Source of the DNA: Alteromonadaceae bacterium M269
GTDB taxonomy: Bacteria; Pseudomonadota; Gammaproteobacteria; Enterobacterales; Alteromonadaceae
Assembly: GCA_004353515.1 (NCBI GenBank)
Contig: SMNZ01000002.1
Span: 558,001-622,000 of the forward strand
Reading direction: 5' to 3'
DNA: 64,000 nt
Part shown: one piece after another, positions 37,496 to 46,511 of the stretch
Numbering within the stretch: the first letter of the stretch is position 1
Layout: each line of letters begins with the position of its first letter
Program-made: the position numbers and the translations under genes
Notes under the pieces: generated by a model
Database searches by the model: none
The model's input: only the letters and a program-made list of their open reading frames with translations
What the model was told of the DNA's origin: nothing

Positions 37496-38587
37496 TTAGC
37501 TCCAATTCAGCTTGGCTAATTGAATCGACTCTTGGATGGTCATTTGGGGAAGCGAAAATCCGTCTCTAATGCCTTTTGATAAACTAGACGCAATTGTTGT
37601 CGGACAGATGTAATGTGCATCGTGTTGATAATCTTGTGAAGTGCCTATCTGCTGACACCAGCTATTGCACTTTTCACTGTAACTAATGGAAATAACTGGA
37701 GTTTCGGTTAGAAAGCCTAAAATGCTTCCATGTAATCTCATGGAAACGACAGCTTTGAATCCCGCGATACGCTGCAACACGCGAAATGGATTGGGATCAT
37801 AGGCAATGTGTAGAATAGGTATATGGCCCGGGAGCCTAGTAATAATTTGCTCATGAATGTGGAAATCACCCGATTTAGGATGGCCATTTAAATCCACAAA
37901 ATAAATGGGCTCGTTGGTTTCGTTCCAAACTTCTTTTACCGTATCAATGGCTTCCAACAGTTGTTTTCTCGTCATGTTGTGATTCAACGAATTGAGCTGC
38001 GCCATTTCTGGATGGCAGAAGTTGAACATGACTCCTTTACGTTCGATAGGAACGACTCTGTTGGTTTTATGGCAGAGCATGAGCGGTGAAAGATCGAAAG
38101 TTAAGTGCACATTTGCTCTGGGAGCTAACGCTTGGGCAATTTCTAAGCTTTGAATATCTCTGACACCAATGAATCCACATTCGTTAAGAAACTTGGCGCA
38201 CTCTTTCTCTGCTTGAATAGAATTAAAGGGACCCAAACTAACCCCTACACACCGACTTAAATGTTTATTAGATAGGTGAAGCATGCGCCGTTTTATCTGA
38301 ATTTCACCCTCACTTTGGAATACATCCCCTCCGCCAAAGAGAATTTTTTGACTCCTCATGGCATTTCGATAATGTAAGAGCTGATGGTGGCCAGGGAAAA
38401 GGGCAGGAGTGAGCGCTGCAGTATCACCAAATTCCTCATTATCTTTGGTTGATAAACAGCTGATAGCGTTTGTTTTATCGTCTAATAAATTTCTACTCGC
38501 CCATTGCGTTGTGTAGAGCAAAATATCATGACCTGTATTCTGCGTTTCGTGACAACTGAAAATGTATGAATCAAATGCTTTAAACAT
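37496..38587 (-). CDS. Polysaccharide pyruvyl transferase family protein
   Basis: A 363-residue enzyme of the family that adds pyruvyl ketals to polysaccharides or, in relatives, takes part in other glycan modification. Motifs include FGGGDVFQSEG, CVGVSLGPFNS, FIGVRDIQSLE and the C-terminal VVSMRLHGSILGFLTETPVISISY. The ATG at 38587 is preceded at six bases by the strong ribosome site GGAGGG, so a longer frame from 38740 with 51 more residues is rejected. The 342 bases between this start and the ABC gene hold no other gene; GCAATTT and AAATTGC inverted copies lie near 38695-38740. Confidence 0.86.
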   Translation of the reverse strand: MFKAFDSYIFSCHETQNTGHDILLYTTQWASRNLLDDKTNAISCLSTKDNEEFGDTAALTPALFPGHHQLLHYRNAMRSQKILFGGGDVFQSEGEIQIKRRMLHLSNKHLSRCVGVSLGPFNSIQAEKECAKFLNECGFIGVRDIQSLEIAQALAPRANVHLTFDLSPLMLCHKTNRVVPIERKGVMFNFCHPEMAQLNSLNHNMTRKQLLEAIDTVKEVWNETNEPIYFVDLNGHPKSGDFHIHEQIITRLPGHIPILHIAYDPNPFRVLQRIAGFKAVVSMRLHGSILGFLTETPVISISYSEKCNSWCQQIGTSQDYQHDAHYICPTTIASSLSKGIRDGFSLPQMTIQESIQLAKLNWS

Positions 38588-38929
38588 AGGCTTCCCTCCA
38601 TGAATGATCTTGTGCAGCAACCAGGCCAGAATTTGATTAGTATTAACCAACTGTTTTATAAGATTATTTTTCAATAGTGATATTTGGGTTTCGCAATTTG
38701 CATTTGAGTAGAACGATTTTTCGCGATTTAGAAATTGCAAAAAAGGAGACGTTTGAAAGTGGAACGGTCGTGATTAGGGACTGTTATTTTTATTTTGGCA
38801 AAAAGTTGTAATAAAAAATGAGCTCTACTGACTAAGTGGTTGTTACTGAGATAGGGTGAGCCCCTGATAACGTCGTTGGCGTTGAAAAATCGAGTGTTTA
38901 AATAATAAAAGAATTTCTACGGAGAAAGC

Positions 38930-39808
38930 ATGCTAAGTATCTCATCAGTAAGTAAAACCTATGACAATGGCGTTAAAGCATTAAATAACGTCACTATAGA
39001 TATTCCGAAAGGCATGTTTGGTCTACTGGGACCAAATGGAGCAGGAAAGTCCTCGTTGATGAGAACAATCTCAACCTTGCAGCAACCAGATACCGGTACC
39101 ATTACCTTCGATGGTATTGATGTCGTTTCGCAACCGATGGAATTGAGACAGCGTCTAGGCTACCTTCCGCAAGACTTTGGTGTGTATCCTCGTGTTAGTG
39201 CTTATGACCTTCTCGATCACTTAGCCATACTTAAAGGCTTGAAGAACAATGCCGAGAGAAAGGAAGCGGTAGAGGGTTTACTAGCTCACACCAATCTCTA
39301 TCAACATAGAAAAAAAGCAGTTAGTGGTTTTTCTGGTGGTATGAGACAGCGGTTTGGTATTGCTCAGGCATTGTTAGGCGATCCCGACTTACTTATCGTA
39401 GATGAACCAACAGCTGGTTTGGACCCCGAAGAACGGAATCGCTTCCACAACTTGCTTGTTAAGTTGGGTGAAGAGAAAGTTATTATTTTATCAACGCACA
39501 TTGTTGATGACGTATCTGAGCTCTGTCCAAACATGGCAGTTTTAGGTGCTGGTCAAATTCTTCTTGAAGGTAATCCGATCGATGTCACCAATGAGTTGCA
39601 AGGAAGAATTTGGCGTAAGACAGTTTCTGAGACTGAAGCAGGGGATCTGGAAGCGAATTTCTCGGTTATCTCTAAACGCTTGTTTGCCGGCCGTACTGTT
39701 TTCCATATTTTGGCTGATGAAGCGCCAGAAGGTTTTGAAGCTACGCCAGCAACACTTGAAGATGTTTATTTCTCTACGCTTTACACACAGCGCAAGAACG
39801 CTGCGTAG
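38930..39808 (+). CDS. ABC transporter ATP-binding protein
   Basis: A 292-residue ATPase of the ABC-2 drug/polymer export class. Walker A GPNGAGKSS near 35-43, Q-loop in YLPQDFGVYP, signature SGGMRQRFGIAQALLG, Walker B LLIVDEPTAGLDP and H-loop STHIVDD are all present. The C-terminal extension (from about 215) is the usual substrate-independent accessory part. GGAG precedes the ATG. It ends nine bases before the permease-peptidase gene, so both form one transporter operon. Confidence 0.93.
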   Translation: MLSISSVSKTYDNGVKALNNVTIDIPKGMFGLLGPNGAGKSSLMRTISTLQQPDTGTITFDGIDVVSQPMELRQRLGYLPQDFGVYPRVSAYDLLDHLAILKGLKNNAERKEAVEGLLAHTNLYQHRKKAVSGFSGGMRQRFGIAQALLGDPDLLIVDEPTAGLDPEERNRFHNLLVKLGEEKVIILSTHIVDDVSELCPNMAVLGAGQILLEGNPIDVTNELQGRIWRKTVSETEAGDLEANFSVISKRLFAGRTVFHILADEAPEGFEATPATLEDVYFSTLYTQRKNAA

Positions 39809-39817
39809 GGAGGTATT

Positions 39818-42800
39818 ATGTTTGCACGATTAATTGCTTTTGAATGGCGTTACTTTGTACGCCAACCCTCGTTTATTGTAACGAGTATGATTTTCTTTTT
39901 GCTGCCTTTTATTTATATGGCAGTAAACGATATACCTAAGGGCTTCGGCTCAAACGTTATGTATAACAGTCCGCATGCTATTACTTTTGTTATGGCTTTG
40001 TTTGGGTTGTTCTCGATGTTTTTGGTAGTGAATTTTGTTGCAGATACCGCCGTTAGAAACCATACCTCTAATATGGCTGAGTTTATCTACACGAAACCAT
40101 TGTCACCTTTCCAATATCAATTAGGGCGCTTTATTGGGTCGTACCTTATCTGCGTTACGGTATTTGCGTTTGTGCCCTTAGGGCTATTTGCTGGAGCCAT
40201 AATGCCTTGGGTAGATGAAAGCCGTATAGGGCCTCATATACTTTCAAACTATTTGATCCCCTTCTTTTATATTGCCTTAACAACATTATTTGTATTGTCG
40301 GCGTTATTTTATGCCGTGGCATTGCGCTTTAGCAGTATGATGGCTGTTTACCTCATGGCTCTAGGTTTGTTCATTCTTAATGGACAACTTGGACGTATCT
40401 TCAGTGAACCTAGCCAACGTGAATGGTTAGCGCTATTGGACCCATTTGCACTAAGAACTTATGGGACGATTTCTGAGTACTGGACGCCTTCTGAACGTAA
40501 TACCGAAGTGATTACCATGACAGGCGATCTACTGATGAATCGATTATTATGGTTGGCTATTGGTATCGTGTTATTGCTTGGCCTTGGACGTTTATTTAAG
40601 CCGTTGGCTCTTAAAAAAGTTAAGGCGCCTAAAGCGAAAAAAGTCAGCACAAAGGTAAGCGAAAAAATAGAAAGTCTATTAGGTAATTCTATTGATGCTA
40701 AGTTCCAGAAAGGTGTGGGCTTTGACCAATTTACTAGCCGAACTATGTTCGAGATAAAACAAATTGTTTTTCATCCTGCATTCTTCGTATTAATGGCCTT
40801 TGCCGCATTTACCTTAATTTCTGTTTTGGTAAGCCCAGGACAATTCTACGGTGTGGCTAACTGGCCTTTAACACAGACAATGGTTCAGTTTATTGTTGCA
40901 GCCTTTAGTCTTGTTGGCATTATTATCATTGCCTATTACAGCGCGGAAGTGATTTGGCGTGAGCGTAGTGTCGGTATGGGCGATATCATTGATAGTATGC
41001 CTGTATCGAATGTTACGTTTTGGCTATCAAAACTATTGTCGGTTTTGTTAGTTATTGTATCGACATTCGTCGTTGGTATGGTCTCGACGATCTTATTCCA
41101 ACTGTCGAAGGGGCAACCCAACATAGAGATGTCTCAATACATCACTAGCTTATTCTTCTTCTATTTGTTGCCCTTTGCCTACACTGCAATCCTTGCTTTC
41201 TTCATTCAAGCAGTTAGTCCAGGTAAGTATATCGGCATGCTGATTTTTGTTGGCTATTCAGTGGCGTCTTCTTTAGTGTTTAACCAAATCGGTATCGAAC
41301 ACAATATGTTTAACTTCGGAGCGAGTCCGTTCTTACAATATTCAGACCTCAACGGTTATGCATGGTATATGCAAACGCAAGCTTGGTATATGTTGTATTG
41401 GGGAGCCTTAGCGATAGTTCTTGGTATCTTGAGTTATGGCTTGTGGCAACGTGGTCCGCAAATGAGCCTGAAAGCTAAGTTTAGTCTTCTAAGTTACAAC
41501 ATAGGTCAAACAGGGCGAGTTGCTGTTGCTGCGCTTATGATTGTTTTTGTGGGTTCGGGCAGCTTCATTTATTACAACACAAAAGTTGTTAATATCTTTG
41601 TGGGTAGAGATGCTCAGTTGGACTTGTTAGAAGCATACGAAAAGAACTACGTTCAGTTTGAAGAAGCCGCTTTTCCAGTGCTTGTTTCCGTTGATGCCAA
41701 TATCGATATGTTTCCAAGTGAACGTCGCATAGAAGCAAAAGCGGACTTTGTGGTTCGGAATAAAACGGATGAAGCAGTTAGTCGTTTCTTGGTTAACTTA
41801 CCTCAATTTAGTTCTACGGCTGAAGTCGTCATAGAAGGCGGTAAGCTAGGCGAAGTTAATGAAGAGCTTAATACTGCTTGGTTTGAGTTCGAAAAGCCTA
41901 TGCAACCTAACGAGACCCGTAAAGGAACATTTAATGTCGTGCGTGAACATCATGGGTTTAGAGACCGTGGTGACGACTTTAATCTCGTTAACAATGGTAT
42001 TTTCATCAACAATTTCGCCCTTTATCCGGTGTTCGGTGTGAATGTTAATGCTTATATTGGCGATAAGCAGGAACGTGCAAAGCGCGACCTGCCACCGCCG
42101 AGAAGAGCTTACAAGCTTGAAGACGAAACGCATTATAACGAGAGTTTCTTCGGCCCTGGCGTAGAGCAGATTGATTTTGCTGCGACCTTGTCGACCAGTG
42201 ATAGCCAGACTGCTATTGCTCCGGGTTATTTGCAGAAGCAATGGCAAGAAAATGGACGTAACTATTTCCGCTACGAAATGGATGCGCCAATGATTAATTT
42301 CTTCAATGTGATGTCTGGTGAATTAGAGCTCGAGAAAGAGATATATAAGGGCGTTGAGATTGCCGTTTATTATCATCAAACTCACCATTGGAATGTGGAT
42401 CGCATGATGGAATCTGTCCGTGATTCATTAGATTACTTTACTGAAGCATTCGGGCCTTATCAGCATAGACAAGTTCGCATTATCGAGTTCCCTGGATATG
42501 CTGCTTTCGCTCAAAGCTTTGCAAACACAGTACCTTACTCAGAGCAAATTGGTTTTATCTCTGATTTAAGAGACCCAACTAATATTGACCCTGTCTATTA
42601 TGTAACTGCACACGAAGTTGCTCACCAATGGTTTGGTCATCAGCTAACAGGCGCTAATGTTCAAGGTAGCCAGATATTATCTGAAAGCCTCTCACAATAT
42701 GCTGCACTGATGGTCATGGAGAGGAAATACGGCGAAGATAAGATGCGTGAGTTCCTGACTTATGAGCTTGATCGTTACTTGCAAGGTAGAACCGCAGATC

Positions 42801-43387
42801 CCGGTGAAGAAATGCCTATGCTAAGAGCTGAGAATCAACAGTATATCCACTATCGTAAAGGCTCAGTTGTGATGATGTCACTCAAAGAAAAACTGGGTGA
42901 AGAGTCGTTGAATGAAGCTCTGCGCAGCTTACTGAAGGAATATAAGTTTGCTGAGGGCAGAAAGCCGACAACGCTCGATTTAGTGGCTGCGCTTAAAGAA
43001 GATCAAGATCTTGATAATCAAGATTTTATCGACGATTCGTTTAATCATATAACACTCTATGATTTAAAAACGACGGACGCATCTGTTGATGAAGAGAATG
43101 GTGAATACACTGTGACAATTAATGTTGAAGCTACTCAGTTGACGGCAGATGGTTTCGGTGAGGAAACAGAGCAAGACTTCGATGAAATGGTTGATGTTGT
43201 GCTGTTTGTGAATGATCCGAATAACTTTGCTGCTGAAAGTGAGATTGTCTACCGACAGAAGCACCGCTTGGTCAGTGGAGAGAATGAGTTAAAAATAACA
43301 GTGGATAAGGAACCAAAATACGTGGGGATAGACCCGTTTGTTAGATTCATCGACCGCGATACTGACAACAATATTTTGAGCCTGTAA
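39818..43387 (+). CDS. ABC-2 permease fused to M1-family aminopeptidase
   Basis: A 1189-residue membrane protein. The first 590 residues carry two sets of six or so hydrophobic segments (about 20-265 and 310-585), i.e. a duplicated ABC-2 permease half. The rest is periplasmic and contains a gluzincin peptidase domain with the zinc motif HEVAH at 932-936 and a downstream E956. The Glu comes after 19 residues, where classical M1 enzymes have 18. The GAMEN exopeptidase motif is replaced by a TVPYSEQ-like sequence. It partners the ATPase encoded just upstream. The natural substrate is not known; a link to peptide export or processing is inference. Confidence 0.9.
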   Translation: MFARLIAFEWRYFVRQPSFIVTSMIFFLLPFIYMAVNDIPKGFGSNVMYNSPHAITFVMALFGLFSMFLVVNFVADTAVRNHTSNMAEFIYTKPLSPFQYQLGRFIGSYLICVTVFAFVPLGLFAGAIMPWVDESRIGPHILSNYLIPFFYIALTTLFVLSALFYAVALRFSSMMAVYLMALGLFILNGQLGRIFSEPSQREWLALLDPFALRTYGTISEYWTPSERNTEVITMTGDLLMNRLLWLAIGIVLLLGLGRLFKPLALKKVKAPKAKKVSTKVSEKIESLLGNSIDAKFQKGVGFDQFTSRTMFEIKQIVFHPAFFVLMAFAAFTLISVLVSPGQFYGVANWPLTQTMVQFIVAAFSLVGIIIIAYYSAEVIWRERSVGMGDIIDSMPVSNVTFWLSKLLSVLLVIVSTFVVGMVSTILFQLSKGQPNIEMSQYITSLFFFYLLPFAYTAILAFFIQAVSPGKYIGMLIFVGYSVASSLVFNQIGIEHNMFNFGASPFLQYSDLNGYAWYMQTQAWYMLYWGALAIVLGILSYGLWQRGPQMSLKAKFSLLSYNIGQTGRVAVAALMIVFVGSGSFIYYNTKVVNIFVGRDAQLDLLEAYEKNYVQFEEAAFPVLVSVDANIDMFPSERRIEAKADFVVRNKTDEAVSRFLVNLPQFSSTAEVVIEGGKLGEVNEELNTAWFEFEKPMQPNETRKGTFNVVREHHGFRDRGDDFNLVNNGIFINNFALYPVFGVNVNAYIGDKQERAKRDLPPPRRAYKLEDETHYNESFFGPGVEQIDFAATLSTSDSQTAIAPGYLQKQWQENGRNYFRYEMDAPMINFFNVMSGELELEKEIYKGVEIAVYYHQTHHWNVDRMMESVRDSLDYFTEAFGPYQHRQVRIIEFPGYAAFAQSFANTVPYSEQIGFISDLRDPTNIDPVYYVTAHEVAHQWFGHQLTGANVQGSQILSESLSQYAALMVMERKYGEDKMREFLTYELDRYLQGRTADPGEEMPMLRAENQQYIHYRKGSVVMMSLKEKLGEESLNEALRSLLKEYKFAEGRKPTTLDLVAALKEDQDLDNQDFIDDSFNHITLYDLKTTDASVDEENGEYTVTINVEATQLTADGFGEETEQDFDEMVDVVLFVNDPNNFAAESEIVYRQKHRLVSGENELKITVDKEPKYVGIDPFVRFIDRDTDNNILSL

Positions 43388-43403
43388 CCTTTCAAATAAC
43401 CTC

Positions 43404-43428
43404 AAGAGGTGGTGCAAAGCCACCTCTT
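43404..43428 (+). terminator. Terminator after the ABC-M1 operon
   Basis: AAGAGGTGG (43404-43412) and CCACCTCTT (43420-43428) form a perfect 9-bp stem with a seven-base loop, followed by TCGTTTTC. Confidence 0.85.
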
Positions 43429-43553
43429 TCGTTTTCTTCATTCAAGCTGCCTCAATTTACACCCCTGTACTCTTCAAGTGACAAACATGTTAAAGAAAAA
43501 GCTGGGAATTTTGATACCGAACAGCTACTACTACCTTCGCTTTCGTTGTTAGA

Positions 43554-44813
43554 ATGCTTTTAAACTACGAAGCTATTGAGCCTGCTATTAACACGCCTTA
43601 TTACTCCGCTGCCCAATCTCACATTCCCTTAACGAGTTCCCAACGTATTTCTGAACTCGATGTACTTCGGGGGATTGCGTTATTTGGTGTTTTGTTAGGT
43701 AACTTCAGTGAATACATAATGTCGGGCTTTATTGCGACAAGTGAACAATTGGCTGCATTAACGAGCGCCGGTCATGATAAAAGATTACAGTTTTTTATTG
43801 AGTTATTCGTCACCGATAAAGCAAATACCCTATTTTCATTTTTGTTTGGTGTGAGCTTTAGTATGCAAATTCAGCGCTTGTCCAAAATGGGCGAGGGTGC
43901 CAGTATGCTTTACCTGCGAAGATTGGTCATTCTCTTAGCCTTTGGGTTTCTCCATTTATTTTTTGTCAGTCCGTGGGACATATTGCATATGTACGCTGCT
44001 CTTGGGCTTATTTTATTTTTGTTTCGAGAATCAAGTGATCGAACGCTGCTTTATAGTGCCATCTTCTTTTTACTTTTCGGAACCTTGATATATCGAACTA
44101 TTACCAGTCATTTCAATATTCACGCAGCGTTAGAGAATTATAGATTTTATACCGATTCTGCCATCTTACTCAGGCAATCTTTGTCCAGTGAAGGAAATTA
44201 CTGGGGGTTGGTAACGAACTTGGCAAATTATACATGGCGAGATTGGTTATTGGGCAGCTCTGGGGGTAGTGCTTTCTACTTGATTGGACGGTTCTTTTTT
44301 GGAGCTTGGGTAGGGCGTAAAGGCTGGTTTAACGACACCTCGTCTCATCTGAAAGTTTATGCTTTAGTTTGTGCACTGACGCTTCCTTTAGGTTTAAGTT
44401 TAGAGTTAATCGTCCTCAAGACTAACTGGTTTGTGGAAGGGCATCGCGTGATGCATACCATAGCGACACTCGCGTTATCTGCCAGTTATGTTTGTCTAGT
44501 GATTTTGTTGTTTCATTGGTCCTTGCTAAGACGATTCATGCAGATCTTTAGTTATGTAGGAAGGATGGCTTTAACTAACTATGTTCTACAAAGCCTGATT
44601 ATTGGTTTCACCTACTGGGGCTTTTTAGGAGGCGCAAACCTTGCTGGGCGAATTGGATTATCAGGTGTACTTTTCGTTGCTGTAACTGGCTACTTAGGGC
44701 TCATTCTCTTAAGTCGAGTTTGGCTGAGTTACTTTGCCTATGGCCCTTTAGAGTGGGGATGGCGTTGCTTAACTTATTGGCAAGTCTTGTCAATCAAACG
44801 CCAGCATAGATAA
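43554..44813 (+). CDS. DUF418 domain-containing membrane protein
   Basis: A 419-residue inner-membrane protein with roughly ten hydrophobic segments. The N-terminal ISELDVLRGIALFGVLLGNF is the acyltransferase-3/DUF418-like opening, and the final third (GRMALTNYVLQSLIIGFTYWGF, then GPLEWGWRCLTYWQ) is the DUF418 domain. Family members resemble YeiB and are of unknown function, possibly acyl-group transfer across the membrane. No ribosome site is evident before the ATG. It is not coupled to its neighbours. Confidence 0.88.
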   Translation: MLLNYEAIEPAINTPYYSAAQSHIPLTSSQRISELDVLRGIALFGVLLGNFSEYIMSGFIATSEQLAALTSAGHDKRLQFFIELFVTDKANTLFSFLFGVSFSMQIQRLSKMGEGASMLYLRRLVILLAFGFLHLFFVSPWDILHMYAALGLILFLFRESSDRTLLYSAIFFLLFGTLIYRTITSHFNIHAALENYRFYTDSAILLRQSLSSEGNYWGLVTNLANYTWRDWLLGSSGGSAFYLIGRFFFGAWVGRKGWFNDTSSHLKVYALVCALTLPLGLSLELIVLKTNWFVEGHRVMHTIATLALSASYVCLVILLFHWSLLRRFMQIFSYVGRMALTNYVLQSLIIGFTYWGFLGGANLAGRIGLSGVLFVAVTGYLGLILLSRVWLSYFAYGPLEWGWRCLTYWQVLSIKRQHR

Positions 44814-44820
44814 AGACACG

Positions 44821-45258
44821 TTAGCTAAACATAGTGTCCTTAGAAGCTTTAGGGGCGAATACCCAACCTCCAATAATCCCTGCAACACATTGGGCAGCGA
44901 AACCCAAGGTAGAACGAGCACCTGCTATCAAAGTAACCTCAAATATGGGGAACATAGCAAGGTGAATACAAATCATAGTTAACAAGCCTGCCAACGGATA
45001 GACCCAGCGTGGCAGAAGCTTATAAAATTTCCGAATGAGACCCATAACACTAAAGCCAATAAGCAACCCTGCAGCAATGATCCCGGCGTAGGCAAAGAGT
45101 CCAAAAATATCCGAAATACTGGTTGTTACACGTGTAGATAAGGTAATTTCTGTGCCAACATCTTCTAGCCCATTCAGTACAAAGTAAGTATGAAATAAGC
45201 TTGCCAGAACGTACGTGACTAGAACTGCAGTTAGAAACCTACCGACAAGTTGCAACAT
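44821..45258 (-). CDS. Small four-helix membrane protein, unknown function
   Basis: A 145-residue hydrophobic protein with four predicted membrane segments (about 5-25, 49-72, 85-107, 117-137) and an Arg/Lys-containing cytosolic loop (RKFYKLLPRW). No motif I recognise. It diverges from the PQQ-dependent dehydrogenase gene across 109 bases and converges on the DUF418 gene. Composition is like its neighbours, so there is no sign of recent transfer. Confidence 0.68.
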   Translation of the reverse strand: MLQLVGRFLTAVLVTYVLASLFHTYFVLNGLEDVGTEITLSTRVTTSISDIFGLFAYAGIIAAGLLIGFSVMGLIRKFYKLLPRWVYPLAGLLTMICIHLAMFPIFEVTLIAGARSTLGFAAQCVAGIIGGWVFAPKASKDTMFS

Positions 45259-45367
45259 ATTGTTTCCGTTAAGGAGATTGCTTTAGAGAAAATAGATAAT
45301 TACATAGAAATCGATTTAACCCAAGTGGTAGCATATCTCATTCGCTATTTGCTTAGGTCTCTGTTTT

Positions 45368-46474
45368 ATGAAGAAGTTATTTGCCGCATGTTCACTCGGT
45401 ATATTGGGCGCTTTGGTAGCTCCTGCTCTAGCGCAACAAGCACTTAATATTCAAACAACTACCATAACTTCTGACCTTAGTTCACCCTGGGCTATTGAGT
45501 TGATCAGTGACGAACAAATGCTCATTAGTGAACGACCAGGTGTATTGAAGCGGCTGACTGTTGGTCAGGGAAGCGAGGTTATTCAAGGGACGCCGAATGT
45601 TTTTTATCGTGGTCAGGGTGGTTTGTTGGATATCGCGCTTGATCCGGAATTCGAGCAGAATCAGAAAATCTATCTAAGTTACTCAAGTGGTGACCGTGAG
45701 GAAAACAGACTCGAAGTCCTCAGTGCGAGATTGGTCGGAAATCGGTTAGAAGATAGCCGCGTTATTTTTAAAGCAAGCCCAAGCAAAGACACCCCCGTTC
45801 ACTATGCGGGGAGAATGCTCTTCTTACCTGATCAAACTTTGCTCGTTACAGTAGGAGATGGCTTTGATTATCGAGAACACGCACAGAAAACCGATAGCCT
45901 TTTAGGCAAAATTGTTCGTGTTATGAAGGATGGTAAGATCCCTGATGATAACCCTTTTGCGGGTGAATCTGAGGTTGGTGTAAAAACCGAGATGTCAATT
46001 TTTAGCTTGGGGCACAGAAACCACCAGGCGCTGATTTATGACGAAAAACGCCAGCTTATTTTCTCGAATGAACATGGTCCCGCTGGTGGGGATGAAATTA
46101 ATATTATTGAACCGGGGAAGAATTATGGATGGCCTGTCATAACTAACGGTAAAGATTATTCTGGAGCCAGCATTACGCCGTTTAAAACGTATGAAGGTAT
46201 GGAGCAGCCTTTTGTCGATTGGACTCCGTCTATAGCGCCGTCGTCTATGGCTGTTTATTACGGTAATGAGTTTCCTCAGTTAAATGGTAATTTGTTGGTT
46301 ACATCTTTAAAAAGTCAGGAGTTACTCAATTTGACCATGGTTAATAACCGAGTCACTAAACAAGAGAATATTCTGCCTAATTTACGCGAACGTTATCGCG
46401 ATATTAAAGTGAACAGTAAAGGTGAAATTTTGGTATTAACTGACAGCGGTAAATTAATCAAGCTGTCAAATTAA
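45368..46474 (+). CDS. PQQ-dependent sugar dehydrogenase (soluble aldose type)
   Basis: A 368-residue periplasmic beta-propeller oxidoreductase related to E. coli YliI. Signal peptide residues 1-22 (ending APALA). Family motifs are LSSPWAIELI, FYRGQGGLLDIALDP, TPVHYAGRMLF, LVTVGDGFDY, LGKIVRVMKDG, FSLGHRNHQALIYD and NEHGPAGGDEINIIEPGKNYGWP. It likely oxidises an aldose to lactone with PQQ. No pqq synthesis genes occur in this window, so PQQ is taken up or made elsewhere. It is a single-gene unit. Confidence 0.92.
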   Translation: MKKLFAACSLGILGALVAPALAQQALNIQTTTITSDLSSPWAIELISDEQMLISERPGVLKRLTVGQGSEVIQGTPNVFYRGQGGLLDIALDPEFEQNQKIYLSYSSGDREENRLEVLSARLVGNRLEDSRVIFKASPSKDTPVHYAGRMLFLPDQTLLVTVGDGFDYREHAQKTDSLLGKIVRVMKDGKIPDDNPFAGESEVGVKTEMSIFSLGHRNHQALIYDEKRQLIFSNEHGPAGGDEINIIEPGKNYGWPVITNGKDYSGASITPFKTYEGMEQPFVDWTPSIAPSSMAVYYGNEFPQLNGNLLVTSLKSQELLNLTMVNNRVTKQENILPNLRERYRDIKVNSKGEILVLTDSGKLIKLSN

Positions 46475-46511
46475 ACGGTGCCTGACATCTTGGAAATTTA
46501 CTCTAGGTATA

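Noticed and set aside
38588-38740. N-terminal extension of the pyruvyl transferase
   Set aside because: The strong GGAGGG ribosome site six bases before ATG 38587 sets the start; the extension does not resemble the family.
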